Source: a virus
Virus record (IMG/VR): IMGVR_UViG_3300043408_000133
Location: 1-43,606 of that record
Reading direction: 5' to 3' (one strand)
DNA length: 43,606 nt
Made by a program: the position numbers and the translations under genes. Position 1 is the stretch's first letter. Each line of letters starts with the position of its first letter. The notes beneath the pieces are model-generated. The model made no database searches and was not told the DNA's origin. It saw only the letters and a program-made list of their open reading frames with translations. Shown in pieces: positions 12,785 through 21,696 of the stretch.

Positions 12785-13601
12785 AAGAGCTAAATATATA
12801 GGTAGCAGTGATATACCAACAATTGTAGGTGCTTCACCTTGGTCTACGCCATATAAGTTATGGCAAGAGAAATTAGGATTAATAGAGCCACAACCAGAAA
12901 CGTGGCGTTTATATCGTGGTAAAGCCATGGAAAATGTAATCGTATCATACCTTGAAACACAGGGTATAATAATGCGAGACCAAAATAAATATTTCTACTC
13001 TAGTGAGAACGAACTATTCCGAGCAGAGGTTGACGCTATAGATATGGAAGGGACACACTACGAATTTAAAACTGCTTCTGATTTTCGATATAATGAGTTT
13101 TATATTGATGAATTAGGACAAACCGTAGTACCTCTTAATTACTACATACAGAGGCAATGGGCTATGGGTATATGTGGTAAACAAAATTCAATACTATATG
13201 TGGATTCACTAGGGGAATTAAGAGGTTTCCCAATACAATTTGACGAGCGATATTTTAGAAATCAATTACTACCAGCAGCAGAAACATTTCTATATTACCT
13301 AAAAAATAATATAGCTCCACCACCGTTAACAATTACTGATGTTGCAGAAAAACACGAGAGACAAGCAGATAAAATAAAAGAAGCTGACCATGCTCTGTAT
13401 TGTAAAGTTTTGGAAACCTCAATATTAAGTAAGGAAATTAAAGATATGGAGGCTAAACTAGATTTAAGTAAGGTTGGTATATTAGATTACATGGGCGATT
13501 CTACAGTACTGAAATACGATGGCAATAAAATATGTACAACCACTGTACGTAAACCTAAAAAAGATGGCACTCCCTCTATAACTTTAAACATAAAGGTGTA
13601 A
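12777..13601 (+). CDS. YqaJ/lambda-type 5'-3' exonuclease
   Basis: The 274-aa protein has the PD-(D/E)XK nuclease layout of the YqaJ family: the N-terminal IGSSDIPTIVGASPW motif (about 8-22), Glu52 in RGKAMENV, Asp86 in FRAEVDAID, then Glu96 and Lys98 in YEFKTA. NYYIQRQWAMGICG gives the family's Q-x-Q/W-like helix. It digests one strand of duplex DNA from ends, making 3' overhangs for annealing-type recombination, genome end repair or concatemer formation. It is the central gene of a three-gene plus-strand operon. No recognisable annealing protein accompanies it; the SSB gene lies far away at 40926. Confidence 0.92.
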   Translation: MNERAKYIGSSDIPTIVGASPWSTPYKLWQEKLGLIEPQPETWRLYRGKAMENVIVSYLETQGIIMRDQNKYFYSSENELFRAEVDAIDMEGTHYEFKTASDFRYNEFYIDELGQTVVPLNYYIQRQWAMGICGKQNSILYVDSLGELRGFPIQFDERYFRNQLLPAAETFLYYLKNNIAPPPLTITDVAEKHERQADKIKEADHALYCKVLETSILSKEIKDMEAKLDLSKVGILDYMGDSTVLKYDGNKICTTTVRKPKKDGTPSITLNIKV

Positions 13602-13603
13602 TA

Positions 13604-14107
13604 ATGTCAAAAAAATATTGTAAATTCTTAGTTGTAGTAGATACCAATAAAAATGGGGAGTACGATAACATAGATGTACACCTACTTGAAAATGACTCAG
13701 AACACATTGATTTTTTAAACTATGAACTTGAAAATCATGAGCAAGCTATATTAAGTCATAAATCCTTGCAAGGCGCTCACTGGTTAGCCGAGCAATCACA
13801 GGAGGGTAATTTTAAGATACTAAAATATCTTACTCGTTTTACAGACTATAAAAATATAAAACTTGACTTTTGTCCTCAATATGCTGGTTTTTCTATAGAG
13901 GATAAAGAAACTGGTAATATTAAAATTGCAATGTTATTTGATTTTTCAATAATTAGTCTTATAGGCTTTTTTATGGTTATGAAAAATTACTGCGATGAGC
14001 CAGACCTAGAAAAATATATGAATGATTTTACTAGGGAAAATGCACCTATACTTTACAAACAAAGTATAAATGAAATTCATGAGGCAGTATTTCCTAAAGA
14101 AGAGTAG
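13604..14107 (+). CDS. Unknown acidic protein, 167 aa, with possible membrane segment
   Basis: It begins two bases after the exonuclease stop region and is the last gene of the plus-strand operon. It is strongly acidic at both ends and has one hydrophobic stretch (MLFDFSIISLIGFFMVM, about 109-125). It ends 8 bases before a strong terminator, overlapping tail-to-tail with the 14094 gene. The position suggests a recombination accessory role, possibly a nuclease modulator or DNA mimic given its acidity, but this is a guess. Confidence 0.65.
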   Translation: MSKKYCKFLVVVDTNKNGEYDNIDVHLLENDSEHIDFLNYELENHEQAILSHKSLQGAHWLAEQSQEGNFKILKYLTRFTDYKNIKLDFCPQYAGFSIEDKETGNIKIAMLFDFSIISLIGFFMVMKNYCDEPDLEKYMNDFTRENAPILYKQSINEIHEAVFPKEE

Positions 14108-14552
14108 ACATTCTAAAGCTAGAGCCTATTAACTCTCTAGCTTTTTTATTTCTATTCCAAGCTATATGACCAAAACACCTTAAACCGAGATAAATTAAAC
14201 CTGAAACAAATTTACTACAACCACCTTGTAATAGAGCATGGTAATAAATTCTATTAGCTAATTTCTTAGTTACTAGGTGTTCTGTGTATCTAGGGTATTT
14301 AAAATGGTTTTCAAACCTTTGAATTTTTGCTTTTCTATGCATGCAGAATAACTCATCATGAATTATCGCTAATTTATCATAAATATTAGCATATCTTGAT
14401 GTCATCATTCTAAAAAAAGACGGCACGCTAGCATAATCCGTCTCCCTCCCCTTAGGTACTTTAATAACGTAATTGTCTACAAAAAAAATACAATCCTCGG
14501 CGACAACATCATAATTATCACCAGTTTTAAGAATTAAGATGTTTTGCATCAT
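14094..14552 (-). CDS. DUF1353 family protein
   Basis: The central segment ETDYASVPSFFR (about residues 36-47), followed by YDKLAIIHDELF and a late RIYYHALLQGGCSKF...GLRCFGHIAW pattern, matches the DUF1353 phage family. These proteins have a TD-x-ASVP core and a conserved His-Asp pair. The function of the family is unknown; members sit near structural or lysis genes. The ATG at 14552 overlaps the upstream TGA stop (ATGA) and has AGGTGG, so it is coupled to the DUF5664 gene. Confidence 0.8.
   Translation of the reverse strand: MMQNILILKTGDNYDVVAEDCIFFVDNYVIKVPKGRETDYASVPSFFRMMTSRYANIYDKLAIIHDELFCMHRKAKIQRFENHFKYPRYTEHLVTKKLANRIYYHALLQGGCSKFVSGLIYLGLRCFGHIAWNRNKKARELIGSSFRMSTLL
14115..14147 (+). 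terminator. Intrinsic terminator of the plus-strand exonuclease operon
   Basis: A perfect 10-bp stem (AAAGCTAGAG with CTCTAGCTTT) and a 10-base loop run into a T-run. It lies 8 bases after the stop of the plus-strand operon. It is embedded in the 3' coding end of the opposing DUF1353 gene, a compact double use of the sequence. Confidence 0.85.
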
Positions 14553-15001
14553 AAGCAACCACCTAATATATCTGCAATAATAAATACATTGGCTAAAACG
14601 TGCGATAAATGCCTCTCACTGGTTTCTTTATCCAAATGATATATATCATCATTAGCTATAATATCAATTATATGTCTCCTGATAGCCTCAAAATACCTAT
14701 TAATATCAACCATTATATAATTTTTGTCGCCATATTTATCTGCACCAAATTTCATTACGTTGGCAGCTCCAACATATAGAGTATATGGGTCTCTATCTTG
14801 CTTTATTATCTCACGCACACATAATACAATTGAGTCAAATACATTATTACCATTCTGCATTTCATTAATGAAATCTAGTAAGTGTATTAAAGGATTAATC
14901 TGTGGTTTATCATTCAACGCTGCTAATAAACCTATAGGTAGATGCTTAAAGTTTTTGCATTTACCTTTATCATCTTTAGTCCCATTATTCATATTAAACA
15001 T
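14549..15001 (-). CDS. DUF5664-type dATP/dGTP diphosphohydrolase-like protein
   Basis: The C-terminal half has the family pattern: KFGADKYGDKNY (about residues 84-95), RYFEAIRRHI (about 102-111), then a short acidic stretch and ERHLSHVLANVFIIADI. This matches the all-alpha domain listed as the N-terminal domain of dATP/dGTP diphosphohydrolases (DUF5664), a relative of MazG. It probably hydrolyses purine dNTPs and so shifts nucleotide pools. No PurZ gene is present, so a diaminopurine pathway is not supported. It overlaps the ThyX end by eight bases and is coupled to DUF1353. Confidence 0.78.
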   Translation of the reverse strand: MFNMNNGTKDDKGKCKNFKHLPIGLLAALNDKPQINPLIHLLDFINEMQNGNNVFDSIVLCVREIIKQDRDPYTLYVGAANVMKFGADKYGDKNYIMVDINRYFEAIRRHIIDIIANDDIYHLDKETSERHLSHVLANVFIIADILGGCL

Positions 15002-15764
15002 CTTTAGTTTTTTCTAAATCATATCTATGACTTACCCAGCCAGTAAAATTAGCGTATCTCTCATCATCACCAGAAGCAAACGCCACATGTTCGAAAGGGG
15101 ACATATGGTAGTCATCTAGTAGCCTACTATAAAGAGCATTAGATTTTTCTCTGCTCATATCACTTATTAATCTATAAGAAATAGAAGCAGCTGTAGCTAC
15201 ATTACGCTTTATTGCATCACCTAAAACCTCATCATCTTTTATACCATATGGTAAATGAACTTCACTGAAAACAATTTTAGGCACACTATCCCTCATAGCA
15301 ATTGCCAACTCTCTAATTTCTGGCTGCGCATGTGGGCTTATACGTAGATTATAAAAATTATTCCATTCTGTACCAGTTATAACCTCTCTAATCATCTTAT
15401 AAGGCTCAAGATAGCGATTGGTGTGTTGTTTATGCACCTTTAGCCATTTACTCTTAATATAAGCAGTAGCAGTTAAACAAAGTAATTCTAACTTAGTTAT
15501 AGCTCTAAATAACAAACTAACTAAAGGTGAAGCTAATTCTTTACCAGTCATACCCTTGCAATTTACAAATAATCTACTAGGTATATAATTAGGTGTGTTA
15601 AAAACCGAGTCTGTGGGCATAGCCCTACTAGAACTTGTATTTCTACTATATACCCTGTGCCTACACATTTCCGCATGTATTATACGTGGGTATTCAACTA
15701 TAAAAGTTTCGATACTTTTATATGTTGTCGGGCTTATTGTTTTAACATGGCTTATAACTCTCAT
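14994..15764 (-). CDS. thyX: FAD-dependent thymidylate synthase
   Basis: RHRVYSRNTSSSRAM (about residues 35-49) is the ThyX signature RHRxxSxNxxSxR that holds FAD and dUMP. Thr replaces the frequent Glu after Asn. HKQHTNRYLEPY and a conserved N-x-x-x-L-R-x-x-x-x-A-Q-P-E-I segment (about 134-149) follow. The enzyme methylates dUMP to dTMP using methylene-tetrahydrofolate and reduced FAD, feeding phage DNA synthesis. Its 256 aa is a normal length. It lies in a minus-strand run with DUF5664 and RusA, a nucleotide and DNA-processing cluster. Confidence 0.94.
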   Translation of the reverse strand: MRVISHVKTISPTTYKSIETFIVEYPRIIHAEMCRHRVYSRNTSSSRAMPTDSVFNTPNYIPSRLFVNCKGMTGKELASPLVSLLFRAITKLELLCLTATAYIKSKWLKVHKQHTNRYLEPYKMIREVITGTEWNNFYNLRISPHAQPEIRELAIAMRDSVPKIVFSEVHLPYGIKDDEVLGDAIKRNVATAASISYRLISDMSREKSNALYSRLLDDYHMSPFEHVAFASGDDERYANFTGWVSHRYDLEKTKDV

Positions 15765-16192
15765 TCATTAAATCCTTTGTAAAAATGTTTAATATTGGTA
15801 ATTAGGCAGCTATAATCGAGATTAAAGCTCTTAATAAACTCATTAAATTTTAATTTATCTTGAATTGTTGCGGCCGCCATACCAACGATAAATGTAAATA
15901 TACTAACAGCATGGCTATTCATCTCCAAGTAATCATTTATTAAATTTCTATATATGTATACTTTTGTTTTATTAATTATATCATCTACAACCTCCCCAGT
16001 ATAAGTTCCAGTTATGAAAAATAATCTATCGATATTCTCACTTAATTCATGTAATTGGCTTTTATCATTAGCCATTTGCTGTAATAGTGAAGCCTCTAAT
16101 GCACTACTAATCTTAATGGAACGGCTAGCGTTATCCATAATAAATAATCTTAAAAAGTCTAAAGCCTCTTCTATTTTTTTATGATTAACCAT
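15761..16192 (-). CDS. Unknown protein, 143 aa, one hydrophobic segment
   Basis: It is mostly helical, with a hydrophobic segment AVSIFTFIVGMAAATI (about 94-109) that might cross the membrane, flanked by charged helices. It overlaps the ThyX start by four bases (ATGA type). The neighbourhood is mixed (resolvase and ThyX), so no function is implied. A holin is conceivable, given the endolysin about 1 kb upstream, but a single weak segment is not enough to claim it. Confidence 0.6.
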   Translation of the reverse strand: MVNHKKIEEALDFLRLFIMDNASRSIKISSALEASLLQQMANDKSQLHELSENIDRLFFITGTYTGEVVDDIINKTKVYIYRNLINDYLEMNSHAVSIFTFIVGMAAATIQDKLKFNEFIKSFNLDYSCLITNIKHFYKGFNE

Positions 16193-16194
16193 AA

Positions 16195-16665
16195 TTATAA
16201 AATCCTCATTGCTTCATGTAAGTAACTCGGTAGGTCTTGAAAATCTATCGAGCATGTGGGTTCTTTAATTTTCTCTAACTCAACCATAGCACATTGAAAT
16301 GGTATATCTTTAAGATGATACTTAATATCAACAGAAATAAATACAGTACTATCATCAGTTATGATATACGGGTGATTTGGTTCTTTTTCATCTTGTTTCA
16401 AAGCATCAAGTAAAACCTTTTTTCTATTATCTACATCTGTTTTATTTTTTTTTATAACACCTTTTTTTGTGTAGTTATTTAAAAATAAATGTAAAGTAAT
16501 TTTAGTTGGTTCATCTATTACTGGTAAATTTAGTTTATTTAATATATAAGCTATTCTTTTACGAAACAACTTACCGTGAGGTTTAATATATTTACCACCA
16601 AATTTAGATTGACCATGGTAATGATTTATAGTTGGCGGTAAGTCAATAAAAAACTTATAAGACAT
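16195..16665 (-). CDS. rusA: RusA-type Holliday junction resolvase
   Basis: KTDVDNRKKVLLDAL (about residues 75-89) is the RusA catalytic signature D-x-D-N-x-x-K. A later ITDDSTV (about 102-108) supplies the further Asp residues of the active site. The enzyme cuts four-way junctions and branched DNA and is used by phages to resolve recombination or packaging intermediates. At 156 aa it is slightly longer than E. coli RusA (120 aa). It partners logically with the YqaJ exonuclease and SSB of this phage. Confidence 0.9.
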   Translation of the reverse strand: MSYKFFIDLPPTINHYHGQSKFGGKYIKPHGKLFRKRIAYILNKLNLPVIDEPTKITLHLFLNNYTKKGVIKKNKTDVDNRKKVLLDALKQDEKEPNHPYIITDDSTVFISVDIKYHLKDIPFQCAMVELEKIKEPTCSIDFQDLPSYLHEAMRIL

Positions 16666-16668
16666 GCA

Positions 16669-17097
16669 CTACCCCTTAAACCAGCTAAATACACGAGAAA
16701 ATAAACCTAATACACCAACACGATTAGCAACATCTATTGTGGTGTGTAAACTATCTGTTTTTGTTTTATAAACCGCAAAATCAACCTTAAGAACCTCAAC
16801 CTCATTCTTTAAAGTTCTAAGCTCATGTTCCATTTTTATTAAATCCTTATCAAAGATATCTATCTTACCATCAACTTTATCAAAGTCTTCCTCTAAATCT
16901 TTGATTTTAGTTACCAGACTATCAATTCTAGCACCAAGTGTTAGATTGAATGCCTCAATAAAACTTGATAATTGAGCCTTTATACTCTCTTGGTTACTTT
17001 CGGTTAGTTCTTTTTGAAGATTCATTTGATTTATAATGGACTCATTATAAAATTTTAAAGCATCTAAAATCATACTATCTTTATTTTTAATATCCAT
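16669..17097 (-). CDS. Coiled-coil protein with amphipathic C-terminus, 142 aa
   Basis: The start is set at the ATG at 17097 (MDIKNKDSMIL), which lies inside the end of the endolysin gene and has AAAGAGG 7 bases upstream. The middle (about residues 50-115) is a heptad-rich coiled coil (IDSLVTKIKDLEEDF and on). The last residues (VGVLGLFSRVFSWFKG) form a short hydrophobic or amphipathic helix that may touch the membrane. Position right after the endolysin suggests a lysis-related role such as a holin or regulator, without family evidence. Confidence 0.65.
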   Translation of the reverse strand: MDIKNKDSMILDALKFYNESIINQMNLQKELTESNQESIKAQLSSFIEAFNLTLGARIDSLVTKIKDLEEDFDKVDGKIDIFDKDLIKMEHELRTLKNEVEVLKVDFAVYKTKTDSLHTTIDVANRVGVLGLFSRVFSWFKG

Positions 17098-17647
17098 GCT
17101 CAACCTCTTTAAAAGCTCTATCAACTCTCGCTAACCAATTTTTACCACAGCGTGGAAAGTTACGCCTACTTTTATAGAACTTAATTAATTCCTTTTTAAG
17201 TAATGGTAATTTATCATTATTCATAGCAGATATTGTTTTATCTCCAATAATACCATCATCTATTGTGCCGATTGTTCGTTGAACCATTTTTATTAGCCTA
17301 GAGCTACCTATATTAACAGAGAAATTTAACATAATTTCACCCCAATATTTAGGTAATTTATTGAATTTCAATACCTCATAATAATTATGCTGGTAAAACA
17401 AGCATATTAAAGGGAATAATTTATTATAAAGAGTATTACTATTTATAATTTTTTTTAATTCATCAAAAGACAAATGCTTATTCGGGGATTTAACAGCATC
17501 AATTATTTTCCACCCAGCCCATTTAGGGTTATAGTTTCTAGCTATACCGCAATATGTTTCTCCGCCAGTATCCCCCTTAATTAAGGCATACCTACCTTCC
17601 TCAAGTAAAACATCTGCTAGTGCATTACTAAATCTTGTATCACTCAT
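17087..17647 (-). CDS. Endolysin, glycoside hydrolase family 108
   Basis: The N-terminus (LADVLLEEGRYALIKGDTGGETYCGIA, about residues 10-36, in short pieces) has the GH108 pattern: the catalytic Glu17 before Gly-x-Tyr, Asp26, and GGxTxxGI. FSVNIGSSRLIKMVQRTIG and the IGDKTISAM segment form the C-terminal peptidoglycan-binding half typical of this family. It cleaves the glycan backbone of peptidoglycan at the end of infection. There is no signal peptide, so export would need a holin, which is not clearly identified. It overlaps its neighbours on both sides, within the virion/lysis operon. Confidence 0.93.
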   Translation of the reverse strand: MSDTRFSNALADVLLEEGRYALIKGDTGGETYCGIARNYNPKWAGWKIIDAVKSPNKHLSFDELKKIINSNTLYNKLFPLICLFYQHNYYEVLKFNKLPKYWGEIMLNFSVNIGSSRLIKMVQRTIGTIDDGIIGDKTISAMNNDKLPLLKKELIKFYKSRRNFPRCGKNWLARVDRAFKEVEHGY

Positions 17648-18137
17648 TTAAACCTCTTAAATAGTTATAGACATCATCTTTTATAATTTTCTGCCAACTT
17701 AATGGTATATTAGCTGTAATCGGTAAAAATGGTCTAGCTGGTATTGCACCTACATTTGCCTTTTTAAAAGGGTGTGATGCACCATTAAAATATAATGCTA
17801 ACTTACTCTTAGGGTAGACAGTCATAGCATCTCTACCATATTGATGCACACTAGCATATTTAACATTAGTACCAATATATATAACACCAGAAACAAACTT
17901 AAAGGACATAGAATTTTTTAAATTCAATGTATCCATTAATGGGTCTCCATCTCTCCATTTCAAAGCAGCCCATCTCTTACCCTCAGAACTTTGGCTAGCT
18001 TCAAAATCTTTATTTATTTGTTTAACTATATCAGAACCAATTTTATTTGTCAATATCAATTGGTTAGAACCTCTAATTTGTTTAGATTTCAACCAATTAA
18101 TAAATTCACTCCCATTATTGATAAATTTATTACTCAT
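17640..18137 (-). CDS. Phage virion morphogenesis protein (Mu gpG-like)
   Basis: The pattern SSEGKRWAALKWRDGDPLMDTLNLKNSM (about residues 50-77), the KYASVHQYGRDA motif (about 93-104) and the Pro-Ala-Arg-Pro-Phe-Leu segment near residue 133 are characteristic of the Mu gpG/virion morphogenesis family, a tail completion or connector component. In Mu-like phages it lies with the connector genes. Here it follows the tail tip gene and precedes the endolysin, an unusual position. It overlaps the endolysin start by eight bases. Confidence 0.85.
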   Translation of the reverse strand: MSNKFINNGSEFINWLKSKQIRGSNQLILTNKIGSDIVKQINKDFEASQSSEGKRWAALKWRDGDPLMDTLNLKNSMSFKFVSGVIYIGTNVKYASVHQYGRDAMTVYPKSKLALYFNGASHPFKKANVGAIPARPFLPITANIPLSWQKIIKDDVYNYLRGLNE

Positions 18138-18138
18138 A

Positions 18139-21100
18139 TCAAACCTCTAATTCAAATATGTCGCTAACTTGCATATATGGGGTAGTTATATTAATTGGAG
18201 TAGCTATAATTCGTAAACTAGCACCACTAGGATAAGATATAGGGTAGTTATCACTGTAAACAGTAATTAAGCCACTAGTTACAGTAGAACCTATAGTAAG
18301 CTCTATATTTAATATAGCACCACTGCAATTCACATTATCCCAATATAACATACTTTGGTTATTATTACTTATATAACCCATATTCATAACTTTAGCAGTT
18401 GCTATGTTATCTTGCTTATCAATATCAAAAGATGTGCTATCATTCTCATAGTCATAATACTCGGGTATATCTCTAACTAATGTAACTTTAGCCGTATTGT
18501 TTTCTGTAGGTACAATCTGTACTATTCTATATCTATTATTAGAATCTGCAGGGTCAATTAAATACGTAAAATCTTCTGCATAACTATTAAGGTAAATAGA
18601 GTTATAGTTATCTCCATCAATTAAATTAAATGGAGCTAAATTATCTAGCCAAGTATCAATTGGTATGAATGTTCTATCACTTTCAACCTCAACATTTATA
18701 GTATGCAACTCTCCACTTGGTGTCATTAATGTCATAATTAATTCAGTCCCAATTGGTTTATCTATTATATCATGAGTATAAACCCTAGTAACCTCACCAG
18801 AAATAATGTCAAATTTGCTAAATCTACCACTTATACCCCACTTTGTTAAATCTTGCCCAATCTTAACAACTTCACCACGTCTACGCTCTAAAAAGGCTAA
18901 ACTAGTTTCAAGTGTTACAACTTGTTTATGCATTAATAAAGCTGCACCAGCTAATCTAACCTCTTGTATTGCTCTACTTTTTTCAGTAATGCCCTTTAGG
19001 TCTAAATCCACTGAATCAGAAGGGTCTATTACGTTTGGTACAGTATGCCTCTCATAAGCTAATTCGAAATCATTATCTCTGTCAGCGTAAGATAAAACAA
19101 ATTCATCTCCTTTTAGTTCATTATTAAAGGCAATATTAAAACTATCATTAATGATATTACCCCTATGAAATACAAATGTTACAGGGTCTTCTTTTTTATG
19201 AAAAACAACACCTATTTTACCATCTATATATGTAATAGCACCTCTACCAACTCTAGCTATATCATCTAATGTCTGTTGGCATGGGGCATTACCATCTGCT
19301 AGCATATCAATGTGCAATGGTTTAGCATCACAGTAATCAGCCCACTCAATAATAGATTCCCAATGAATTAAATCATATCTTTGTTTTGCACCAAATAATC
19401 TAGTTTTATTATCGGGGTGCGAACCTAAAAACCAACCTTTGTTGTAAAGTGGGTGGGTAGATGGCACATTACTATTTTTAAATCCACCTAATAAAAAGAA
19501 TATAAACCAATGAGCTGGATTTCTAGTATGACCCCACACCCAACCTCTACCGTTTACCTCTGGCATAAATTCAGTACTACCCATACCCACAGGCGCACAT
19601 ATCCATGTTTTGCCATTACATAAAGCACTAAATCTATCAACAGTCCCATTTATTTGACCACTAGCCTGAATTTGTAATGTTAATAATTGTTGATGTGGAT
19701 ATAAAATAGTTTGCTTTTGAAAGAAATTAATAGTATTAACGCTTAATTCCTCGTTATAATTGGTGTTACTATTGTCATTCCTTGATTTAATAACCGCAAC
19801 TTCAATTTCTTTATAATAATTTGGTAACTCTTGATATAAAGAATAAACAAATGTATTAGTTGTGTCATTTATTAATGTAAAGTCCTTTAATTTAACCCAA
19901 GCAGATGGGTTCGTGTGAGGTGTTGAAAATGTAGTTGCACTGGTTTTTTCTCTATACCATAATTCTAAAGGCACTGTATTTTTTTGGACTTCGCCATTAT
20001 CTGAATTTAAATAAAATAACCTACCAGATATATTTAATTCTATTGCGTATGGGTGCTTACCAGATGCACGAATTAACCAATCCCCAATTGCAGTTGCATT
20101 CGTTTCTTTACGTACTAAATCCCCCCCGTCAGCCACCTCAACACGTCTTGGATAGTAATTGTTTAAGGCTTCATCGTATGAATTATTATTAGGGTTGGTC
20201 GTATTACGTATATGCTTAAAAATACCACCACCGCTTGACTCGTTCTCCCCTTGGTAATTAGAATACATAGGAATAAAACTAGGGGCGTATAAACTTACCA
20301 CACCTGTATATATAGAATTTGTACTAGGGTTGTATGTGTAAGTAGGGTGTGCCTCTAAAATATCATCTATATTGTTTGAAATTAACTCTTGTTGGAAACT
20401 TGGAGGTAAATAACCAGCTACAGAATAATTAATAATTGATTGTTGAGAATCAGTATTTGTATAATTATGTTTATCAACAATTACATTTTTATAATTATCT
20501 ATCTTAGTTTTACCAATGCGATAATCACTAATCTCTAAATCACCTAACCCAAAATTAAATACCTGTGTTAGTCTTTGTTGTATATTAGCTTTGTAATAAC
20601 CGAAATGTTGTAAGACTAATAATTTATCCCCGCTTGTTATAGGGTAACTAAGTGGGGTACTATTAATTAACAGCATATAACTACCAGAATTGCCGTTAGG
20701 GTCTATATCTCGATATAACCATACAGGTATAACAAAATCTACCGTGTCGCTAGTACCATATCTCACGGCTCTAAATGTAATATCATTCACAAAACCAGAA
20801 TTGCCGGTACTATAATATGGGTGGTTTTTACCTAAAAATACAATAGCTTCTTCAAATGTAGTCATAGTATCTACTAAAGGAGGCTCTGTTTCGGGGTAAT
20901 CCTCTACACCTTCTACGTCCCAACCGGAAACTATCACCCAAGTATAAACTGAATTATATTGGTCGTATACATTAGGGTGGTTGTATATCCTAGCACCATT
21001 AAAAAAATGATACCTTCTTTTATACCATATCGGAGGGTCGTCAGAATGCAATCTACCATCATAATGCACAACCTCAAATATTAAATCTGCGTCTTCTTTA

Positions 21101-21696
21101 TCTAAAACTGGCACATCAGTCATGCGAACAAATGGTGTATCAGTTGAATTTAATACAGGATTATCTGCATCATAAGAATAATCTGTAAATGGGGACTGTA
21201 TAATATCAGGAAAAACCCTAACACTACCAATCACGATAGGTAGGCTGTCATACATCTTAGCCTCATTTGAACCACCACTAATCCCGTAATTCTCTACACC
21301 CTTAGTTTCAGCTTTTTTAACATCTTTACCCTTACCTTTATCAGTCAAGGCAGACATAACAAAATTAATAAATAATCCAGCTATTAAATTCACTGCCAAT
21401 GATATTAAAGCTTTTACTACTATATTAGTTATAACTAATTTAGCTATAATTGCCCCACTAACTGGGTCTTGTGCCATGTACTCTATTTCTATCAAGTCAT
21501 TATGGATTAAATTTAAGTTTATTAACTCATCTTTTGAATAAAATAGGTTATTGATTCTAACCTTAAAAGTGCCTACGGTATATTTATTTTTACAAATAAA
21601 ATCCCAAGCATTAACGACATCTTGAGATAATGAATAAATTTGTTTTTTTTCTAAGCCATTGGCTATATTATTTTTTGTTTCTACTGTTATTTGCAT
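18139..21696 (-). CDS. Tail tip / host specificity protein (J-like, with I-like N-terminus)
   Basis: At 1185 aa, immediately downstream of the K-like NlpC/P60 gene, this occupies the lambda I-J position. Residues 1-75 look like a ubiquitin-like lambda-gpI domain, and about 83-115 is a strongly hydrophobic stretch as in tail assembly protein I. A long region then follows with the SLPIVIGSVRV motif, HWFIFFLLGGF, PCQQTLDDIARVGRGA (about 800) and repeated strand-rich modules to the C-terminus, as in central tail hub or fibre proteins. It would form the tail tip that contacts the receptor. Its start overlaps the upstream gene by ten bases. The N-terminal fusion of I and J functions is inferred. 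Confidence 0.85.
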   Translation of the reverse strand: MQITVETKNNIANGLEKKQIYSLSQDVVNAWDFICKNKYTVGTFKVRINNLFYSKDELINLNLIHNDLIEIEYMAQDPVSGAIIAKLVITNIVVKALISLAVNLIAGLFINFVMSALTDKGKGKDVKKAETKGVENYGISGGSNEAKMYDSLPIVIGSVRVFPDIIQSPFTDYSYDADNPVLNSTDTPFVRMTDVPVLDKEDADLIFEVVHYDGRLHSDDPPIWYKRRYHFFNGARIYNHPNVYDQYNSVYTWVIVSGWDVEGVEDYPETEPPLVDTMTTFEEAIVFLGKNHPYYSTGNSGFVNDITFRAVRYGTSDTVDFVIPVWLYRDIDPNGNSGSYMLLINSTPLSYPITSGDKLLVLQHFGYYKANIQQRLTQVFNFGLGDLEISDYRIGKTKIDNYKNVIVDKHNYTNTDSQQSIINYSVAGYLPPSFQQELISNNIDDILEAHPTYTYNPSTNSIYTGVVSLYAPSFIPMYSNYQGENESSGGGIFKHIRNTTNPNNNSYDEALNNYYPRRVEVADGGDLVRKETNATAIGDWLIRASGKHPYAIELNISGRLFYLNSDNGEVQKNTVPLELWYREKTSATTFSTPHTNPSAWVKLKDFTLINDTTNTFVYSLYQELPNYYKEIEVAVIKSRNDNSNTNYNEELSVNTINFFQKQTILYPHQQLLTLQIQASGQINGTVDRFSALCNGKTWICAPVGMGSTEFMPEVNGRGWVWGHTRNPAHWFIFFLLGGFKNSNVPSTHPLYNKGWFLGSHPDNKTRLFGAKQRYDLIHWESIIEWADYCDAKPLHIDMLADGNAPCQQTLDDIARVGRGAITYIDGKIGVVFHKKEDPVTFVFHRGNIINDSFNIAFNNELKGDEFVLSYADRDNDFELAYERHTVPNVIDPSDSVDLDLKGITEKSRAIQEVRLAGAALLMHKQVVTLETSLAFLERRRGEVVKIGQDLTKWGISGRFSKFDIISGEVTRVYTHDIIDKPIGTELIMTLMTPSGELHTINVEVESDRTFIPIDTWLDNLAPFNLIDGDNYNSIYLNSYAEDFTYLIDPADSNNRYRIVQIVPTENNTAKVTLVRDIPEYYDYENDSTSFDIDKQDNIATAKVMNMGYISNNNQSMLYWDNVNCSGAILNIELTIGSTVTSGLITVYSDNYPISYPSGASLRIIATPINITTPYMQVSDIFELEV

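Noticed and set aside
14549-15001. Z-genome (diaminopurine) pathway suggested by the dATP/dGTP diphosphohydrolase-like gene
   Set aside because: No PurZ-type adenylosuccinate synthetase, DatZ or matching polymerase is visible, so the evidence does not support base replacement.
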